Numbered from the stretch's first letter, positions 7,972-17,630 are shown. The stretch: DNA of 64,000 bases from Chloroflexi bacterium HGW-Chloroflexi-2 (GCA_002840735.1 PHBY01000001.1:248001-312000); one strand, 5' to 3'. Numbers and translations are program-made. The notes: a model not told the origin generated them from the letters alone.

Positions 7972-9621
7972 TTATCGAGTAACTACCGATTCCGAGGAGC
8001 CATAAATTCTAGCAATCACGACGGCATCCTTGCGAATCAGTTTTCCTTCATAAGGTTTTTCACCTTTGGACGAGATCCAGCCACTTAAATTAAAAGCTAA
8101 TGGACCATCTGCGGCTATCCATTCACCATTATATTTACGGACCATATGAACATGAGTCCCGGTCGCACTCCCCCCTTCACAGGATGGATGGCCAATCAAT
8201 GCATCCTGATCCAGATAGGTGCCTTTTTCAACTTTTCCATCACTGGCGATGTGCAAATATAAAATCACCCAGCCAGTTTGTTCATATCCATCACCGTCCA
8301 GATCCAGAACCACCAGACCTGGCCCTGTTCGAACAACCAATCCTGGAGCAGACGCAACCACCCAATCATAACTAACCGTGCAACCTGATTTATCAGAAGC
8401 TGGCGCAAAATCCAGAGCAGCCCAGGCGCCATGTGAACCCCACGCTGGATGTGGTCCACCAGTATGTGCCCATATTTTTCCTGGAAGAAATGGCAACTCC
8501 ATGTTCGGTTGGGTTAATCCCGTTGAATATAATGGTTCAACTGTCAGCGCTCTTATCCAGGGAGAACCAAACATCTGTTCATACAAAGCTGGAAAACTAC
8601 CTTCTCCATACAACACAGATAACCAACGAGCCGGATCATAAAAATTGGAAAAGAAATGTTCCAGTGCAGCCGAACCTGCGTTCACTTTTGGATGTATACG
8701 TTGCTGCGTCCCATCCTTAAATACAACCTCAGTGATGCGGCCTTCTCGCCAGCCATAATAACCATTGGCTAAAATTTTAACACTGAATGATAATTGTTTT
8801 AGCAAACCTTTTTTATCAATAATGGGAAAACCCATCGGATAATCTTTTTCAAAAACATTTTTCGGTTGTCCATAAACCCAACCACTTTGAAATTCCAACA
8901 GTCCAAGTAGGATTCGCGGATTTATGGATTCTTCTATGGCTACCTTTTGAATGATTTCTGCCCCACTTTTCCATCCATCGACGGTATATTCGCGATACGA
9001 ACTTAAATATCCGCCAGCCTCTGAAACGAATGCAGTAATATCAAAATCAAGTGCGGAAGGAGAATAGATGATTTCACTATCCGGCAAGACTGGATCTGAC
9101 GCAATGTCAAATCCATAATAATCTGGGATCACCAGCAATGTTTGAGGTTTAATTAATTCTCTGGGTGAAATTTCAACCTGGGTTTTTATTTCTTCAATCT
9201 GAACCCCAAAACGAGCAGCTATGACCGGTAAGGTATCACCACTCTGGCTATAATACAGGATGGGGGGTCTCTCTTCATTATCTCTTGTAGCAGTTGGAAG
9301 AGGATCACTCTCTAATATCGGTATGCTTAACTCTGTTGGAGTAGGAATTTCAATATCCGGAGTTGGTACTAGAGGAATTGGGGTGGGTTCTGCAATGGGA
9401 GGAGGAGATTGGGTTGCGTAAAAAGTAGTTGTTGCATCATCCAAAGCGGTGGCAAACACAGCCGTGGCTGTAAGATCCAGAGCACTGACGTAATAATTTC
9501 CCAAATTACAGGATGTAAGTGAGAGCATCAGGAAAACCCAGATCAGAAATAGTATTTTATTCTTAATGCTGAACCAGGCTTGCGGGGCTATAGAACTCCC
9601 AGGCTTCAATAAAAACTCCAT
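7972..9621 (-). CDS. LysM-M23 cell-wall lipoprotein (paralogue 2)
   Basis: About 549 residues from the ATG at 9621; a TTG two codons upstream is also possible. Either start overlaps the 3' end of the preceding paralogue by ~60 bases, which is long, and no strong ribosome site is visible, so the start is uncertain. The lipobox LTSC follows a hydrophobic segment. A Pro/Thr-rich linker, one LysM (SGDTLPVIAARFGVQIEEI), the helical domain (NPRILLGLLEFQSGW) and a C-terminal M23 domain (GGPH, AALDFAP, YLHI, THVHM) follow. It is presumably a lipid-anchored, extracytoplasmic peptidoglycan hydrolase, alike in plan to its two neighbours. Confidence 0.8.
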   Translation of the reverse strand: MEFLLKPGSSIAPQAWFSIKNKILFLIWVFLMLSLTSCNLGNYYVSALDLTATAVFATALDDATTTFYATQSPPPIAEPTPIPLVPTPDIEIPTPTELSIPILESDPLPTATRDNEERPPILYYSQSGDTLPVIAARFGVQIEEIKTQVEISPRELIKPQTLLVIPDYYGFDIASDPVLPDSEIIYSPSALDFDITAFVSEAGGYLSSYREYTVDGWKSGAEIIQKVAIEESINPRILLGLLEFQSGWVYGQPKNVFEKDYPMGFPIIDKKGLLKQLSFSVKILANGYYGWREGRITEVVFKDGTQQRIHPKVNAGSAALEHFFSNFYDPARWLSVLYGEGSFPALYEQMFGSPWIRALTVEPLYSTGLTQPNMELPFLPGKIWAHTGGPHPAWGSHGAWAALDFAPASDKSGCTVSYDWVVASAPGLVVRTGPGLVVLDLDGDGYEQTGWVILYLHIASDGKVEKGTYLDQDALIGHPSCEGGSATGTHVHMVRKYNGEWIAADGPLAFNLSGWISSKGEKPYEGKLIRKDAVVIARIYGSSESVVTR

Positions 9622-11077
9622 TTCCAACTAAATAACCATTATATGCAACACCATTACTTTGAGGTAGAAAGCCACTCATCACAAATGGAATTTCTCCAAC
9701 CGAATCAATCCATTCCCCATTATATTTTCTGGCAATATGTAAATGTGTACCGGTTGAGACCCCGCCCTCACAGGAGGGATGTCCGATCATATCACCAGAA
9801 TTTAAGAATGTTCCTTCTTGAACTCTTTCCCAATAAGCGATATGCATGTACAAAACTGTCCATCCAGTTTGTTCATTTCCGTCACCATCAAGGTCCTGTA
9901 CCACTGCACCATACTCAGATCTGACAATTAATCCATCAGCCACAGCTGTGACCCAATCACCACTGACAGCACATCCCATCGGACTGCCAGGAGGTGCAAA
10001 ATCCAGAGCAGCCCAGGCAGAACCATCATCCCAACCAGGATGTGGTCCTCCGGTAAATGACCAGGCAACACCACGTTGGAATGGTAAAATCAATTCTGGT
10101 TGAGTCAATTTTGCAGGGATCAAAGGATCATAGGCATAATCAAAAGGAAATCCAAAGAAATCGGAATAGGTTTTATATATTCCATTTTCAGATATAGCAT
10201 TCTGCCAATTTCCTTTTCCATAAATTGTTCCTGCCCAATATTGGACTGCAGCTGTTCCAGCATTAATGGTTTCATCAGCAGGAAAATAACTACCATCACT
10301 TAATACATAATAACTCAGGTTGTTCGCCTTCCAGGCATAATATCCCCAGTTAAGTGAATTGGCTGTTCTGGAAAGGATCGTGACCAATCCTGTTTTCCAT
10401 GCGTCTTTTTCAAGTTCCTGTCCATTAATCGGTGTTTCAAGCTCCAGATTTTGCCCGGTCACCCATCCCGTTGAATATTCCAGTATGGCTAACAATATTC
10501 TAGGGTTGACTGAATAATCTCTGGCAATCTGCAGGACTACTTCATCGGAGTTTTCGAGAGATGAGAGATAACTATCAAATGAATAAATCAAGTCATGAGG
10601 ATCAAATCCAACACCCGATGGTCCATAAACAAGTTCTGAGTCGGGGATAATCTTAAAAGAAGGGGCTTTCGAATCAGGATCAGGGGGTGGGATTACCAAT
10701 ATCTGGCCAATTTCCAGATAGTTCGGGTTCGCCAGTTGATTGGCAGAGACGATCGCATTCATATCCACCCCGTATCGTCTTGCAATCAGGTTCAAGGAAT
10801 CGTTCATTTTCACCAGGTAGGTTTCTTCTTCGGATCGCATCGTTGGCATCACTTTTGGCAGATCCGGTGTAGGAGAATACATCGGTTTCCCGGGTTCTCT
10901 GGTGGCAGGAAAAAAAGGGGTGCGTTGTGGAAGCGGTGTGCTTGTATTGGCTTGCGAATTTATCATTGGGGTTACATCCAGGGTCCATGATTCTTTATCT
11001 GGAAAAGGTTGCACACAGCTGGTTAATATTATTAAAAATACACATAAAAGTACAGCTAAAAGTTTAAAGAATTTCAT
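9563..11077 (-). CDS. LysM-M23 cell-wall lipoprotein (paralogue 1)
   Basis: 504 residues. A signal peptide ends in the lipobox LTSC, followed by a Thr/Pro-rich linker, a LysM repeat at ~85-135 (NDSLNLIARRYGVDMNAI), a helical domain at ~180-330 (NPRILLAILEYSTGW) and the M23 domain (GGPH, AALDFAP, YMHI, THLHI). The start codon overlaps the stop of the polysaccharide-deacetylase-like gene by 4 bases (11074-11077), so the two are translationally coupled. It is likely a membrane-anchored peptidoglycan endopeptidase; the exact bond cut is unknown. Confidence 0.82.
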   Translation of the reverse strand: MKFFKLLAVLLCVFLIILTSCVQPFPDKESWTLDVTPMINSQANTSTPLPQRTPFFPATREPGKPMYSPTPDLPKVMPTMRSEEETYLVKMNDSLNLIARRYGVDMNAIVSANQLANPNYLEIGQILVIPPPDPDSKAPSFKIIPDSELVYGPSGVGFDPHDLIYSFDSYLSSLENSDEVVLQIARDYSVNPRILLAILEYSTGWVTGQNLELETPINGQELEKDAWKTGLVTILSRTANSLNWGYYAWKANNLSYYVLSDGSYFPADETINAGTAAVQYWAGTIYGKGNWQNAISENGIYKTYSDFFGFPFDYAYDPLIPAKLTQPELILPFQRGVAWSFTGGPHPGWDDGSAWAALDFAPPGSPMGCAVSGDWVTAVADGLIVRSEYGAVVQDLDGDGNEQTGWTVLYMHIAYWERVQEGTFLNSGDMIGHPSCEGGVSTGTHLHIARKYNGEWIDSVGEIPFVMSGFLPQSNGVAYNGYLVGNGVFIEAWEFYSPASLVQH

Positions 11078-12258
11078 TCCCTGTCAACTCCCCGGTCATA
11101 TTCAGATAAAGGTGGATATTCAGGGCAATAATTCTGGTACCAGAAATATTCATTCGCTTTATTCTGATATGCAAATTCTTTCGCTTCTGCCGAAATCTCC
11201 ACAGCTCTCTCCAAATACAAAGCTGCAGTGTTACTCCAAAATCTGGGTAAAACCATCAAAGGATCATTAATATCTGCTTCTGAAGCTCCTAACGGAATCC
11301 AGTTATACATGAGTGGACCCCGTGAATACACTGTAAAACCCACTTCATAACCTGCTTCACGCGCCATTTGTACTGAATCCATTGTGAAATTTCCACCTGG
11401 CCAGATGAAGGCCTGTGGCCTTCTACCTGCATGTTCCTCAATTACCGGTATGGGACTATATAATTCATGTTCAATCACTTCTATAGAAGTGAATTCGGTT
11501 ATATAAGTTTCACCGTTATGCAAAAACCCGTGTGCCTGCAAATCCAATTGATTGTTGATATTGAGTCTGTCGAATTCATTCCATTCATTTGCAGTGGCAA
11601 TTCCGGTTATGTAAGCAAGCGTCAAAGTCCAATCATTCTCATCCAGATACTTCATAAAATGATCCTTTACGACACCAAGCCTGCGATCATCGATGATCAT
11701 AATCATGGATAAAGGAGGGATCGGATCATTATTATATAGAAATCCTACCAGTTCCTGCGTTGTTATTGTTTCAAAACCCATTTTCTTCGCATATCCCATT
11801 GTGTATTCGAAATATTCCTGGCTTACCTGCATGTTGTCTTGAAGTTCTCTTCCACTCTGTCGGATCGAGTGATACATAATAGGTACAATTATTGTGCCAG
11901 GTTCGCTTTTACCCTTCCCCCATCGATTTGAGAGATATTCACACGTATCCTGATAAGTACGCGGATAGATTTCAGTAGATTTGAAAATATATTCATAAGA
12001 ACTCAAAACAAACTTTGTCGGAGTTGGTGAAGGTGTGGAGCTGGAAATAATTGTTGGTGCTTCAGTTGGTTTTGGGGGTTTAAATGGGGTTTTGGAAATG
12101 ACAGGTGTAGCTGATTGCAAAGGGGTGTTTGTAATCTGAACAGTATCCTGAATGATGGAAAGACTTTGACCGGGTAGGATATTACAAGCTGATAATCCAA
12201 GGATCATCAATAGCAATAATGAAAAAATTACTTTTTGAAATACTACCCGGTTTTTCAT
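11074..12258 (-). CDS. polysaccharide deacetylase (NodB-like) lipoprotein
   Basis: 394 residues with a signal peptide and lipobox LSAC, then a Thr/Pro-rich linker and a NodB-fold domain at ~115-330. The motifs are degenerate: IIDDRR stands at the usual TFDD site, AHGFLH supplies the H-x3-H metal pair, and WPGG replaces RPPYG. The opening VPIMYHSI is typical of the family. Metal binding therefore looks preserved, so de-N-acetylation or de-O-acetylation of a wall or capsule glycan is plausible. It overlaps the downstream M23 gene by 4 bases and lies 28 bases after the inositol-phosphate synthase gene, so all are probably one envelope operon. Confidence 0.75.
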   Translation of the reverse strand: MKNRVVFQKVIFSLLLLMILGLSACNILPGQSLSIIQDTVQITNTPLQSATPVISKTPFKPPKPTEAPTIISSSTPSPTPTKFVLSSYEYIFKSTEIYPRTYQDTCEYLSNRWGKGKSEPGTIIVPIMYHSIRQSGRELQDNMQVSQEYFEYTMGYAKKMGFETITTQELVGFLYNNDPIPPLSMIMIIDDRRLGVVKDHFMKYLDENDWTLTLAYITGIATANEWNEFDRLNINNQLDLQAHGFLHNGETYITEFTSIEVIEHELYSPIPVIEEHAGRRPQAFIWPGGNFTMDSVQMAREAGYEVGFTVYSRGPLMYNWIPLGASEADINDPLMVLPRFWSNTAALYLERAVEISAEAKEFAYQNKANEYFWYQNYCPEYPPLSEYDRGVDRE

Positions 12259-12286
12259 ACCTATAGCATATAATTATGCCACAGTT

Positions 12287-13372
12287 TTACCCGGTTTCCT
12301 CTCCGCGAATAAACGCTTCAGTCATGTCTCTGGCCACATTATCCTGGAATTGTTTCGGAGGAGTCTTCATAAAATATGATGACGGGGCATATAAAGGACC
12401 TGACATTTTGCGATCCAGTGCTAATTTGGCACATCTTACGGCGTCAATAATCACCCCCGCAGAATTAGGTGAGTCCCAGACTTCCAATTTAGCTTCCAGA
12501 TTTAATGGAACATTTCCAAATGTGGTTCCCTCCATGCGTATATAACACCATTTACGATCCGTTAACCAGGGAACATGATCGCTGGGACCCACATGCACAT
12601 CCCCTTCTGGAAGTGTATAAGGCAGCATACTGGTGACAGCGCCAGTCTTGGAAATCTTTTTAGATTCAAGGCGTTCACGTTCCAACATATTCAGAAAATC
12701 GGTATTTCCACCAAAATTGAGTTGATAAGTATGATCCAATTGCACACCGCGATCCACAAATAAACTGGTCAACACACGATGCAGGATGGTTGCCCCCACC
12801 TGGCTTTTGATGTCATCGCCAATAATGGGTAACCCTTTCTGCTGGAATCGCTCTGCCCAATATTCAGAACTGGCGATAAATACCGGAATGGCATTGACAA
12901 AAGCGCAACCAGCTTCCAAAATCTGTTCCACATACCATTTGGTTGCCATTTCTGATCCGACCGGTAAGTAACTAACAACAACATCTGTTTTGGTCTCTTT
13001 AAGGATTTGAATAATGTCTGCGGTTGGCCCAGGTGCCTTTTTGACAATTTCTTTCAAATATTTTCCAAGACCATCATGAGTCATCCCTCGTTCAACTTTG
13101 ATGTTCATAAATGGGACGTCAGAAAACTTGAAAGTGTTATTGGGATAAGCAAAAATCGCTTCTGATAAATCCTTACCTACCTTGGTATCAACAACATCAA
13201 ACGCTGCAGTGAACTCAATATCCTTAATGTGATAACCGCCCAAATTAACATGCATCAATCCTGGAACACGATCACTATCTTTCGCATCTCTGTAAAAATG
13301 TACACCCTGCACCAGGGAAGAAGCGCAGTTTCCAACACCAATAATCGCTACACGAACTTTCTTTTCGGCCAT
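12287..13372 (-). CDS. ino1: inositol-3-phosphate synthase
   Basis: 361 residues, the size of the compact archaeal/actinobacterial enzyme. It converts glucose-6-phosphate to 1L-myo-inositol-1-phosphate using NAD. The Rossmann motif [16 protein letters not shown] opens the protein, and later motifs [44 protein letters not shown] and NAIPVFIAS are characteristic. Inositol phosphate could serve phosphatidylinositol-type lipids, glycolipids or osmolytes. Its position at the head of the envelope gene run favours a lipid or wall role, which is inference. A TATAAT-like -10 lies ~90 bases upstream. Confidence 0.9.
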   Translation of the reverse strand: MAEKKVRVAIIGVGNCASSLVQGVHFYRDAKDSDRVPGLMHVNLGGYHIKDIEFTAAFDVVDTKVGKDLSEAIFAYPNNTFKFSDVPFMNIKVERGMTHDGLGKYLKEIVKKAPGPTADIIQILKETKTDVVVSYLPVGSEMATKWYVEQILEAGCAFVNAIPVFIASSEYWAERFQQKGLPIIGDDIKSQVGATILHRVLTSLFVDRGVQLDHTYQLNFGGNTDFLNMLERERLESKKISKTGAVTSMLPYTLPEGDVHVGPSDHVPWLTDRKWCYIRMEGTTFGNVPLNLEAKLEVWDSPNSAGVIIDAVRCAKLALDRKMSGPLYAPSSYFMKTPPKQFQDNVARDMTEAFIRGEETG

Positions 13373-13815
13373 TTAATGATTACTCCTTTATTACAGATTC
13401 TGACTTTTAGGTTTTAATGATTGAATAAGACCCTATGTTTATTTATCCCAATTTTGATAGTAGATTATACCTCGTTCAAATCAACCTCAAATAAAATTTA
13501 CAATTTGTTAACACAATCTATACTCGCCAGATACGATTCATAAAGTAACCGGCTCAAAATCTACATGACTTCATTTGAGTTCGAATACGCATTTTCTACG
13601 CAACTCGTAACTTTTTCCGTTACAAAATTTCAAGAAAAAATCTTTTATAATAAAAATCGATTGGTGGATTATTTCGCAACATAAAATTCTACACATGTGA
13701 GCTGTAGACGAATAATCCTCAGAAACCTTTCAATTGGAAAAAATAAGCAGTTAAGTCTTAGGATGAGTTAGTCCAAATCATCTAATTCTGCGCTCAGTAA
13801 AAATCAGGAGGAATC
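13373..13815. other. 443-base divergent intergenic region, AT-rich
   Basis: No convincing ORF, tRNA or strong hairpin is visible. It must hold the promoters for ino1 (leftward) and the AAC(3)-DUF4910 gene (rightward). A short GTAAC / GTTAC inverted repeat around 13610 is too small to interpret. The rightward gene has a strong AGGAGG ribosome site at 13806-13811 followed by a TTG start. Confidence 0.6.
13464..13490 (-). promoter_or_regulatory. possible ino1 promoter
   Basis: On the minus strand TATAAT lies at 13469-13464, about 92 bases upstream of the ino1 start. The best -35 match is TTGAGG 15 bases further upstream, a short spacer, so only the -10 element is persuasive. Confidence 0.35.
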
Positions 13816-15942
13816 TTGTTAACAAAAAATATCTTAATCAGCGAATTTAAATTATTAGGAATTCAACCAGGTGATACATTATTTGTCCATAGTTCATACT
13901 CATCTCTTTCCCAAACACCGGGTGGTATGGAAAATGGTCCTCAAACAGTGATCGATGCATTATTATCAATCCTCGGAGAAAATGGAACGCTGATCATGCC
14001 AACATTTAATTATGATTTCTTGAGGGGTGAAAAATGGGATATTCGCAGCACACCCTCTCAGATGGGAATACTCACCGAGTTGGTACGAAAAGATCCAGGA
14101 GCAAAACGGATGTTTCACCCAATCTATTCAGTAGCGGCGATTGGCAGATTAGCGGATGAGATAGAAACTGTTCGATCTGATGATTGTTTTGGAGACACCA
14201 CTATTTTTAAGAAATTACGGGACTGGAATGCGAAAATTGTCGTTATCGGTTTACCTTACAGTAAGTCATTTACTTTCTTGCATCATTGTGAACAAATGGC
14301 GAATGTGGATTACCGCTATCTAAAAGAGTTTTCTGGCACTGCGATTGACCAGGCTGGTATACCGCATGAAATGAACATCACCATGTTTGTTAGAGATGTA
14401 GATAAAGGCGTGGTGTTGGATTTCGAACCCATTGGAAAAATTCTCGATGATAAAGTAGCCAAAATCCGGCAGATCGGGTTAAGTACTGTTCGGTTACTGG
14501 ATGTCAATCAATCTTATGAAGTTTCCGTTGATGCCATTCAGAAATTTTCAGGTCCTGGCTTAACCTACCAGATTGAGTCAAAAGAAAAGGCAATCGATTG
14601 GCTTCCATCCTTAAAACCCATATCAAGCTTAAAAGATGTTCTGGCAGAGTTTTTCCCATTACATCGTACATTAGCATCCGATGATATGGATAAGACACTG
14701 GAAATCATAGGTTCTTATCTTCCTGAGAATGCAAATTACACGATTGAAACTTTCCCACCTCTTTCACAGGTGTGGACCTGGTACGTTCCGGAACGATATG
14801 AGGTGAAGAAAGCTTATCTTGAGACAGAAGATGGTGAAAAAATTGTCGATTTTCATGATAATTATTTGCATTTGGTGTCCTATTCGCTGCCAGTGGATAA
14901 AATGTTGAACTGGGAAGAATTACAACCACATCTATACTTTAACGAGAATCTTCCGCACACCATTCCCTGGAATTTTAAATATTATGAAAGGGATTGGGGC
15001 TTCTGTTTAACAAAAAATCAATTTGATCGTTTGCCTAGAGACAAACGCTACCATGCTGTTATTGATGCAGAATTTGTCACGGATCCAGAAAAAGGCTTCA
15101 AAGTCGCAACCGCTGTCGTTCATCCCAAAGGAGGACCCAATCCTGAGGCGGGAGAAATATTCATCATGGCGCATACCTGCCATCCAAATCAAGCCAACGA
15201 TGATGCTGCCGGCGTGGTAACAGCGATAGAAATAGCCAGGCAGTTGTGTATGAATCCACTTCCAGCCGGTTCAATGAGTGTGCGCTTTTGGTTTGGTCCA
15301 GAAACGATTGGCACCATCACCTACCTTGCGAACCATGAAGAAAGGATTCCTGACATTCGGGCAGGAATTTTCATTGAAATGACCGGCAATAACTATACGC
15401 TTGCGCTACAAAGATCACGACAGAACGACACATTGATTGACAGGATTGGTCATCATGTCTTAACAAAGAATAATTGCAAATTCCGCGAGGGTGCATTTGC
15501 AGAAATTATCGCCAACGATGAACGCGTCTTAAATGGACCCGGTATCAATGTTCCGACGATTTCACTGACCCGATATCCATATCCTGAGTATCATACTTCC
15601 GATGATAATTTGTCTATTATCCATGAAGATAAATTATTGGAAGCCGCAAAAATGATTGAAGAAATCATCCGGATTTTTGCAACCAATTATATTCCCGTAA
15701 GGAAATTCCGTGGTCCTGTTTTTCTTTCAGGATACGGTTTATATGTCGATTGGCAGGATGACTGGGAATTGAATCGCAACATCGAAAAAATTATGATGCG
15801 ATTTGAGGGTGAACAAACAGTGTTCGATATCGTGGAGGAGTTGGATCTGGCTTATTGGGATACACGCAAATACATTGAAAAATTCAGGATCAATGATCTA
15901 ATTGACGCTGTCTCCATTCCCAAAATAGCTGAAGAGAAATAA
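13816..15942 (+). CDS. fusion of AAC(3)-family acetyltransferase and DUF4910 aminopeptidase-like domain
   Basis: 708 residues from a TTG start with AGGAGG four bases upstream. Residues ~1-260 match the aminoglycoside N3-acetyltransferase (AAC(3)) family, with LFVHSSYSSL, GTLIMPTFNY and MFHPIYSVAAIG; such domains often acetylate amino sugars or other metabolites rather than antibiotics. Residues ~280-640 match the DUF4910/DUF2172 aminopeptidase-like fold, with zinc-peptidase-like elements MAHTCHPNQANDDAAG and YPEYHTSDDN resembling M28 metal sites. The last ~60 residues look like a winged-helix tail. The protein stands alone between ino1 and tRNA-Pro. A role in modifying a glycan or peptide-like metabolite is inference; the substrate is unknown. 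Confidence 0.75.
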   Translation: MLTKNILISEFKLLGIQPGDTLFVHSSYSSLSQTPGGMENGPQTVIDALLSILGENGTLIMPTFNYDFLRGEKWDIRSTPSQMGILTELVRKDPGAKRMFHPIYSVAAIGRLADEIETVRSDDCFGDTTIFKKLRDWNAKIVVIGLPYSKSFTFLHHCEQMANVDYRYLKEFSGTAIDQAGIPHEMNITMFVRDVDKGVVLDFEPIGKILDDKVAKIRQIGLSTVRLLDVNQSYEVSVDAIQKFSGPGLTYQIESKEKAIDWLPSLKPISSLKDVLAEFFPLHRTLASDDMDKTLEIIGSYLPENANYTIETFPPLSQVWTWYVPERYEVKKAYLETEDGEKIVDFHDNYLHLVSYSLPVDKMLNWEELQPHLYFNENLPHTIPWNFKYYERDWGFCLTKNQFDRLPRDKRYHAVIDAEFVTDPEKGFKVATAVVHPKGGPNPEAGEIFIMAHTCHPNQANDDAAGVVTAIEIARQLCMNPLPAGSMSVRFWFGPETIGTITYLANHEERIPDIRAGIFIEMTGNNYTLALQRSRQNDTLIDRIGHHVLTKNNCKFREGAFAEIIANDERVLNGPGINVPTISLTRYPYPEYHTSDDNLSIIHEDKLLEAAKMIEEIIRIFATNYIPVRKFRGPVFLSGYGLYVDWQDDWELNRNIEKIMMRFEGEQTVFDIVEELDLAYWDTRKYIEKFRINDLIDAVSIPKIAEEK

Positions 15943-16001
15943 TCCTATTTGCATTTTCAAGTTATTTTATTTCTCACCATTACGGTAGCTTCCCTTAATC
16001 C

Positions 16002-16030
16002 TTTACGGGAGAGGAGAGCAAGTGTATAAT
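16002..16030 (+). promoter_or_regulatory. promoter of tRNA-Pro
   Basis: TTTACG at 16002-16007 and a perfect TATAAT at 16025-16030, spaced by 17 bases. The -10 ends 11 bases before the first base of the tRNA, as expected for a tRNA promoter. Confidence 0.7.
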
Positions 16031-16041
16031 CCAGAACACTG

Positions 16042-16116
16042 CGGGGCGTGGCTCAGCCCGGATAGAGTGCACGGTTCGGGTCCGTGAGGTCGGCGGTTCA
16101 AATCCGCCCGCCCCGA
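16042..16116 (+). tRNA. tRNA-Pro, anticodon CGG
   Basis: A complete cloverleaf can be drawn. The 7-base acceptor stem CGGGGCG / CGCCCCG is followed by the D arm GCTC / GAGT with a 10-base loop, anticodon stem CACGG / CCGTG with loop TTCGGGT, a 5-base variable loop, and T stem GGCGG / CCGCC with loop TTCAAAT. The discriminator is A. The anticodon CGG at 16077-16079 reads CCG proline codons. The 3' CCA is not encoded: CAAAA follows the discriminator. Confidence 0.95.
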
Positions 16117-16118
16117 CA

Positions 16119-16150
16119 AAAAAAGTTGATTCACTCAATCAACTTTTTTA
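16119..16150 (+). terminator. terminator after tRNA-Pro
   Basis: Stem GTTGATT / AATCAAC with a 5-base loop, flanked by As on the left and six Ts on the right. It starts just after the tRNA and could also serve the convergent gene ending at 16164. Confidence 0.85.
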
Positions 16151-16163
16151 TTTAACTACTTAA

Positions 16164-17630
16164 TTACACCTCGTGGTATTTCAAATCCACAAAACTCTCC
16201 GCCAACTTCACCATCTTGTAAACATCCTCGAAATTTGACACCAGACCCAGCGATACCCGCACAGCACCGGTACTTTTTTCTGCCAGACAGCTACGAAAAT
16301 CCTGATATTCAAAATTTGTTTTGATGGCGAAACAGGAGGTTAATTCATCAGCGGAAAGACCCAAAGCCATTTCGCCATCTCCCGGATTGCAAAAGCAGCC
16401 AGAACGCAATGAAATTCCTTGTTGATTGGCTCGTGCTTCCACTCGTAAATGGTCAATGAAATGTCCTTCAGGATCATAGAAATTCATTGCAATGGTGCCA
16501 CCGCGGTTCTGGGTATTTTCAGGTCCGTAAATACTGATTAAATTGCGTCCATTCGAATGGCGGATATTTGCCAATTTTTTGATCAGCCACCCCGTCAAAT
16601 CCATTACCCGGTTATGGATTGTTTCATATCCAATACTTGTGAAATGCTTCAAACCAATCTCAACCGCTGGAATATTCAAATAATCCAGGGTCCCATCTTC
16701 AAAACCTTCCGCCCCTTGATGGAGGTAGTATTTATCTCCCTTCACCGATGCCACGGTGATAGTTCCTCCGGCAAACCATGGACGCTGTAATTTATTCAGT
16801 GCTTCACGTCTTGCTAACAAAAGTCCAACGCCTGTTGGATAACCAAACATTTTATAAAATGAGAGTGTGACAAAATCAGGGTGGTATTTTTGCAAATCAA
16901 GGGAATTGGTGGGAACAAAAGCAGCTGCATCCAATAAGACATCCCAACCTGCTTCCTGGGCAACTTGAATCCATTCCAAAGAATGTTGTACACCGGAGAA
17001 ATTGGACTGGGCGGGATAAGCAAACAAACTGTGTGCAGCAGGATCTATATTTTTCAGTTGGCAAGATAATTCCTGTTGATCTATCTGAAGATCTGGCAGC
17101 AAAACGGGAATGTAATTGATTTGTGCTCCTTTTGCACGGGCAAATTCACGGATTCCATTGACTGAATTATGGTTGTCATATGTCAGGAGATAATGGCTGT
17201 TATTTGAAAAAGGATAAGATTCACCTACCAATTTTAGCGCTCCACTCGCATTATTGGTGATTATGCACACATATTCCTGTGGATCTGCGTTAAAAAAAGT
17301 TAATATCGTTTCTCTGGTTCTTTCAATTAAATGGGTAGCAGCCAGTGAGGTCGGATTGCTGGAGTGAGGATTCCCAAAAACAGTATTTTTCAATAAATCC
17401 TGATGTTTCTGAACCTGCGAATGCGCATATAAACCTGCCCCTGTGAAATCCAGGTAAATGTGGCCTTGGTGATCCAGGTTGGCATAATCATTTTTCCGGA
17501 GTTCATCCAGAATAGAAGTCAGTTGAAAATTAGGGTACTCGGTCAAAAATTTTTGCTGCTCTTCTTCAACGGATAATAAAGAATTGGTATTCTTGACAAA
17601 GATTGGTTGTGAATTTACTTTTGATTTCAT
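16164..17630 (-). CDS. class V aminotransferase-fold PLP protein (cysteine desulfurase / Moco sulfurase-like)
   Basis: About 488 residues from the ATG at 17630, which has TGAGGG upstream; an in-frame start at 17708 lacks such a site. The fold-type I PLP pattern is clear: YLDFTGAGLYAHS near the N-terminus, NPHSSNPTS, LDAAAFVPTN for the PLP aspartate and SFYKMFGYPTG for the Schiff-base lysine. A later LRSGCFCNPGD supplies cysteines at the place of the desulfurase persulfide loop. The match is closest to the N-terminal domain of molybdenum-cofactor sulfurases, which take sulfur from cysteine. A standalone form could sulfurate a cofactor or tRNA. mnmA, which needs persulfide sulfur, lies about 1 kb away on the other strand, but a link is only a suggestion. 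Confidence 0.75.
   Translation of the reverse strand: MKSKVNSQPIFVKNTNSLLSVEEEQQKFLTEYPNFQLTSILDELRKNDYANLDHQGHIYLDFTGAGLYAHSQVQKHQDLLKNTVFGNPHSSNPTSLAATHLIERTRETILTFFNADPQEYVCIITNNASGALKLVGESYPFSNNSHYLLTYDNHNSVNGIREFARAKGAQINYIPVLLPDLQIDQQELSCQLKNIDPAAHSLFAYPAQSNFSGVQHSLEWIQVAQEAGWDVLLDAAAFVPTNSLDLQKYHPDFVTLSFYKMFGYPTGVGLLLARREALNKLQRPWFAGGTITVASVKGDKYYLHQGAEGFEDGTLDYLNIPAVEIGLKHFTSIGYETIHNRVMDLTGWLIKKLANIRHSNGRNLISIYGPENTQNRGGTIAMNFYDPEGHFIDHLRVEARANQQGISLRSGCFCNPGDGEMALGLSADELTSCFAIKTNFEYQDFRSCLAEKSTGAVRVSLGLVSNFEDVYKMVKLAESFVDLKYHEV

Noticed and set aside
13816-14600. AAC(3) domain as an antibiotic-resistance gene
   Set aside because: It is part of a fusion with a DUF4910 domain and lacks any resistance or mobile context; the family acts on diverse amines.
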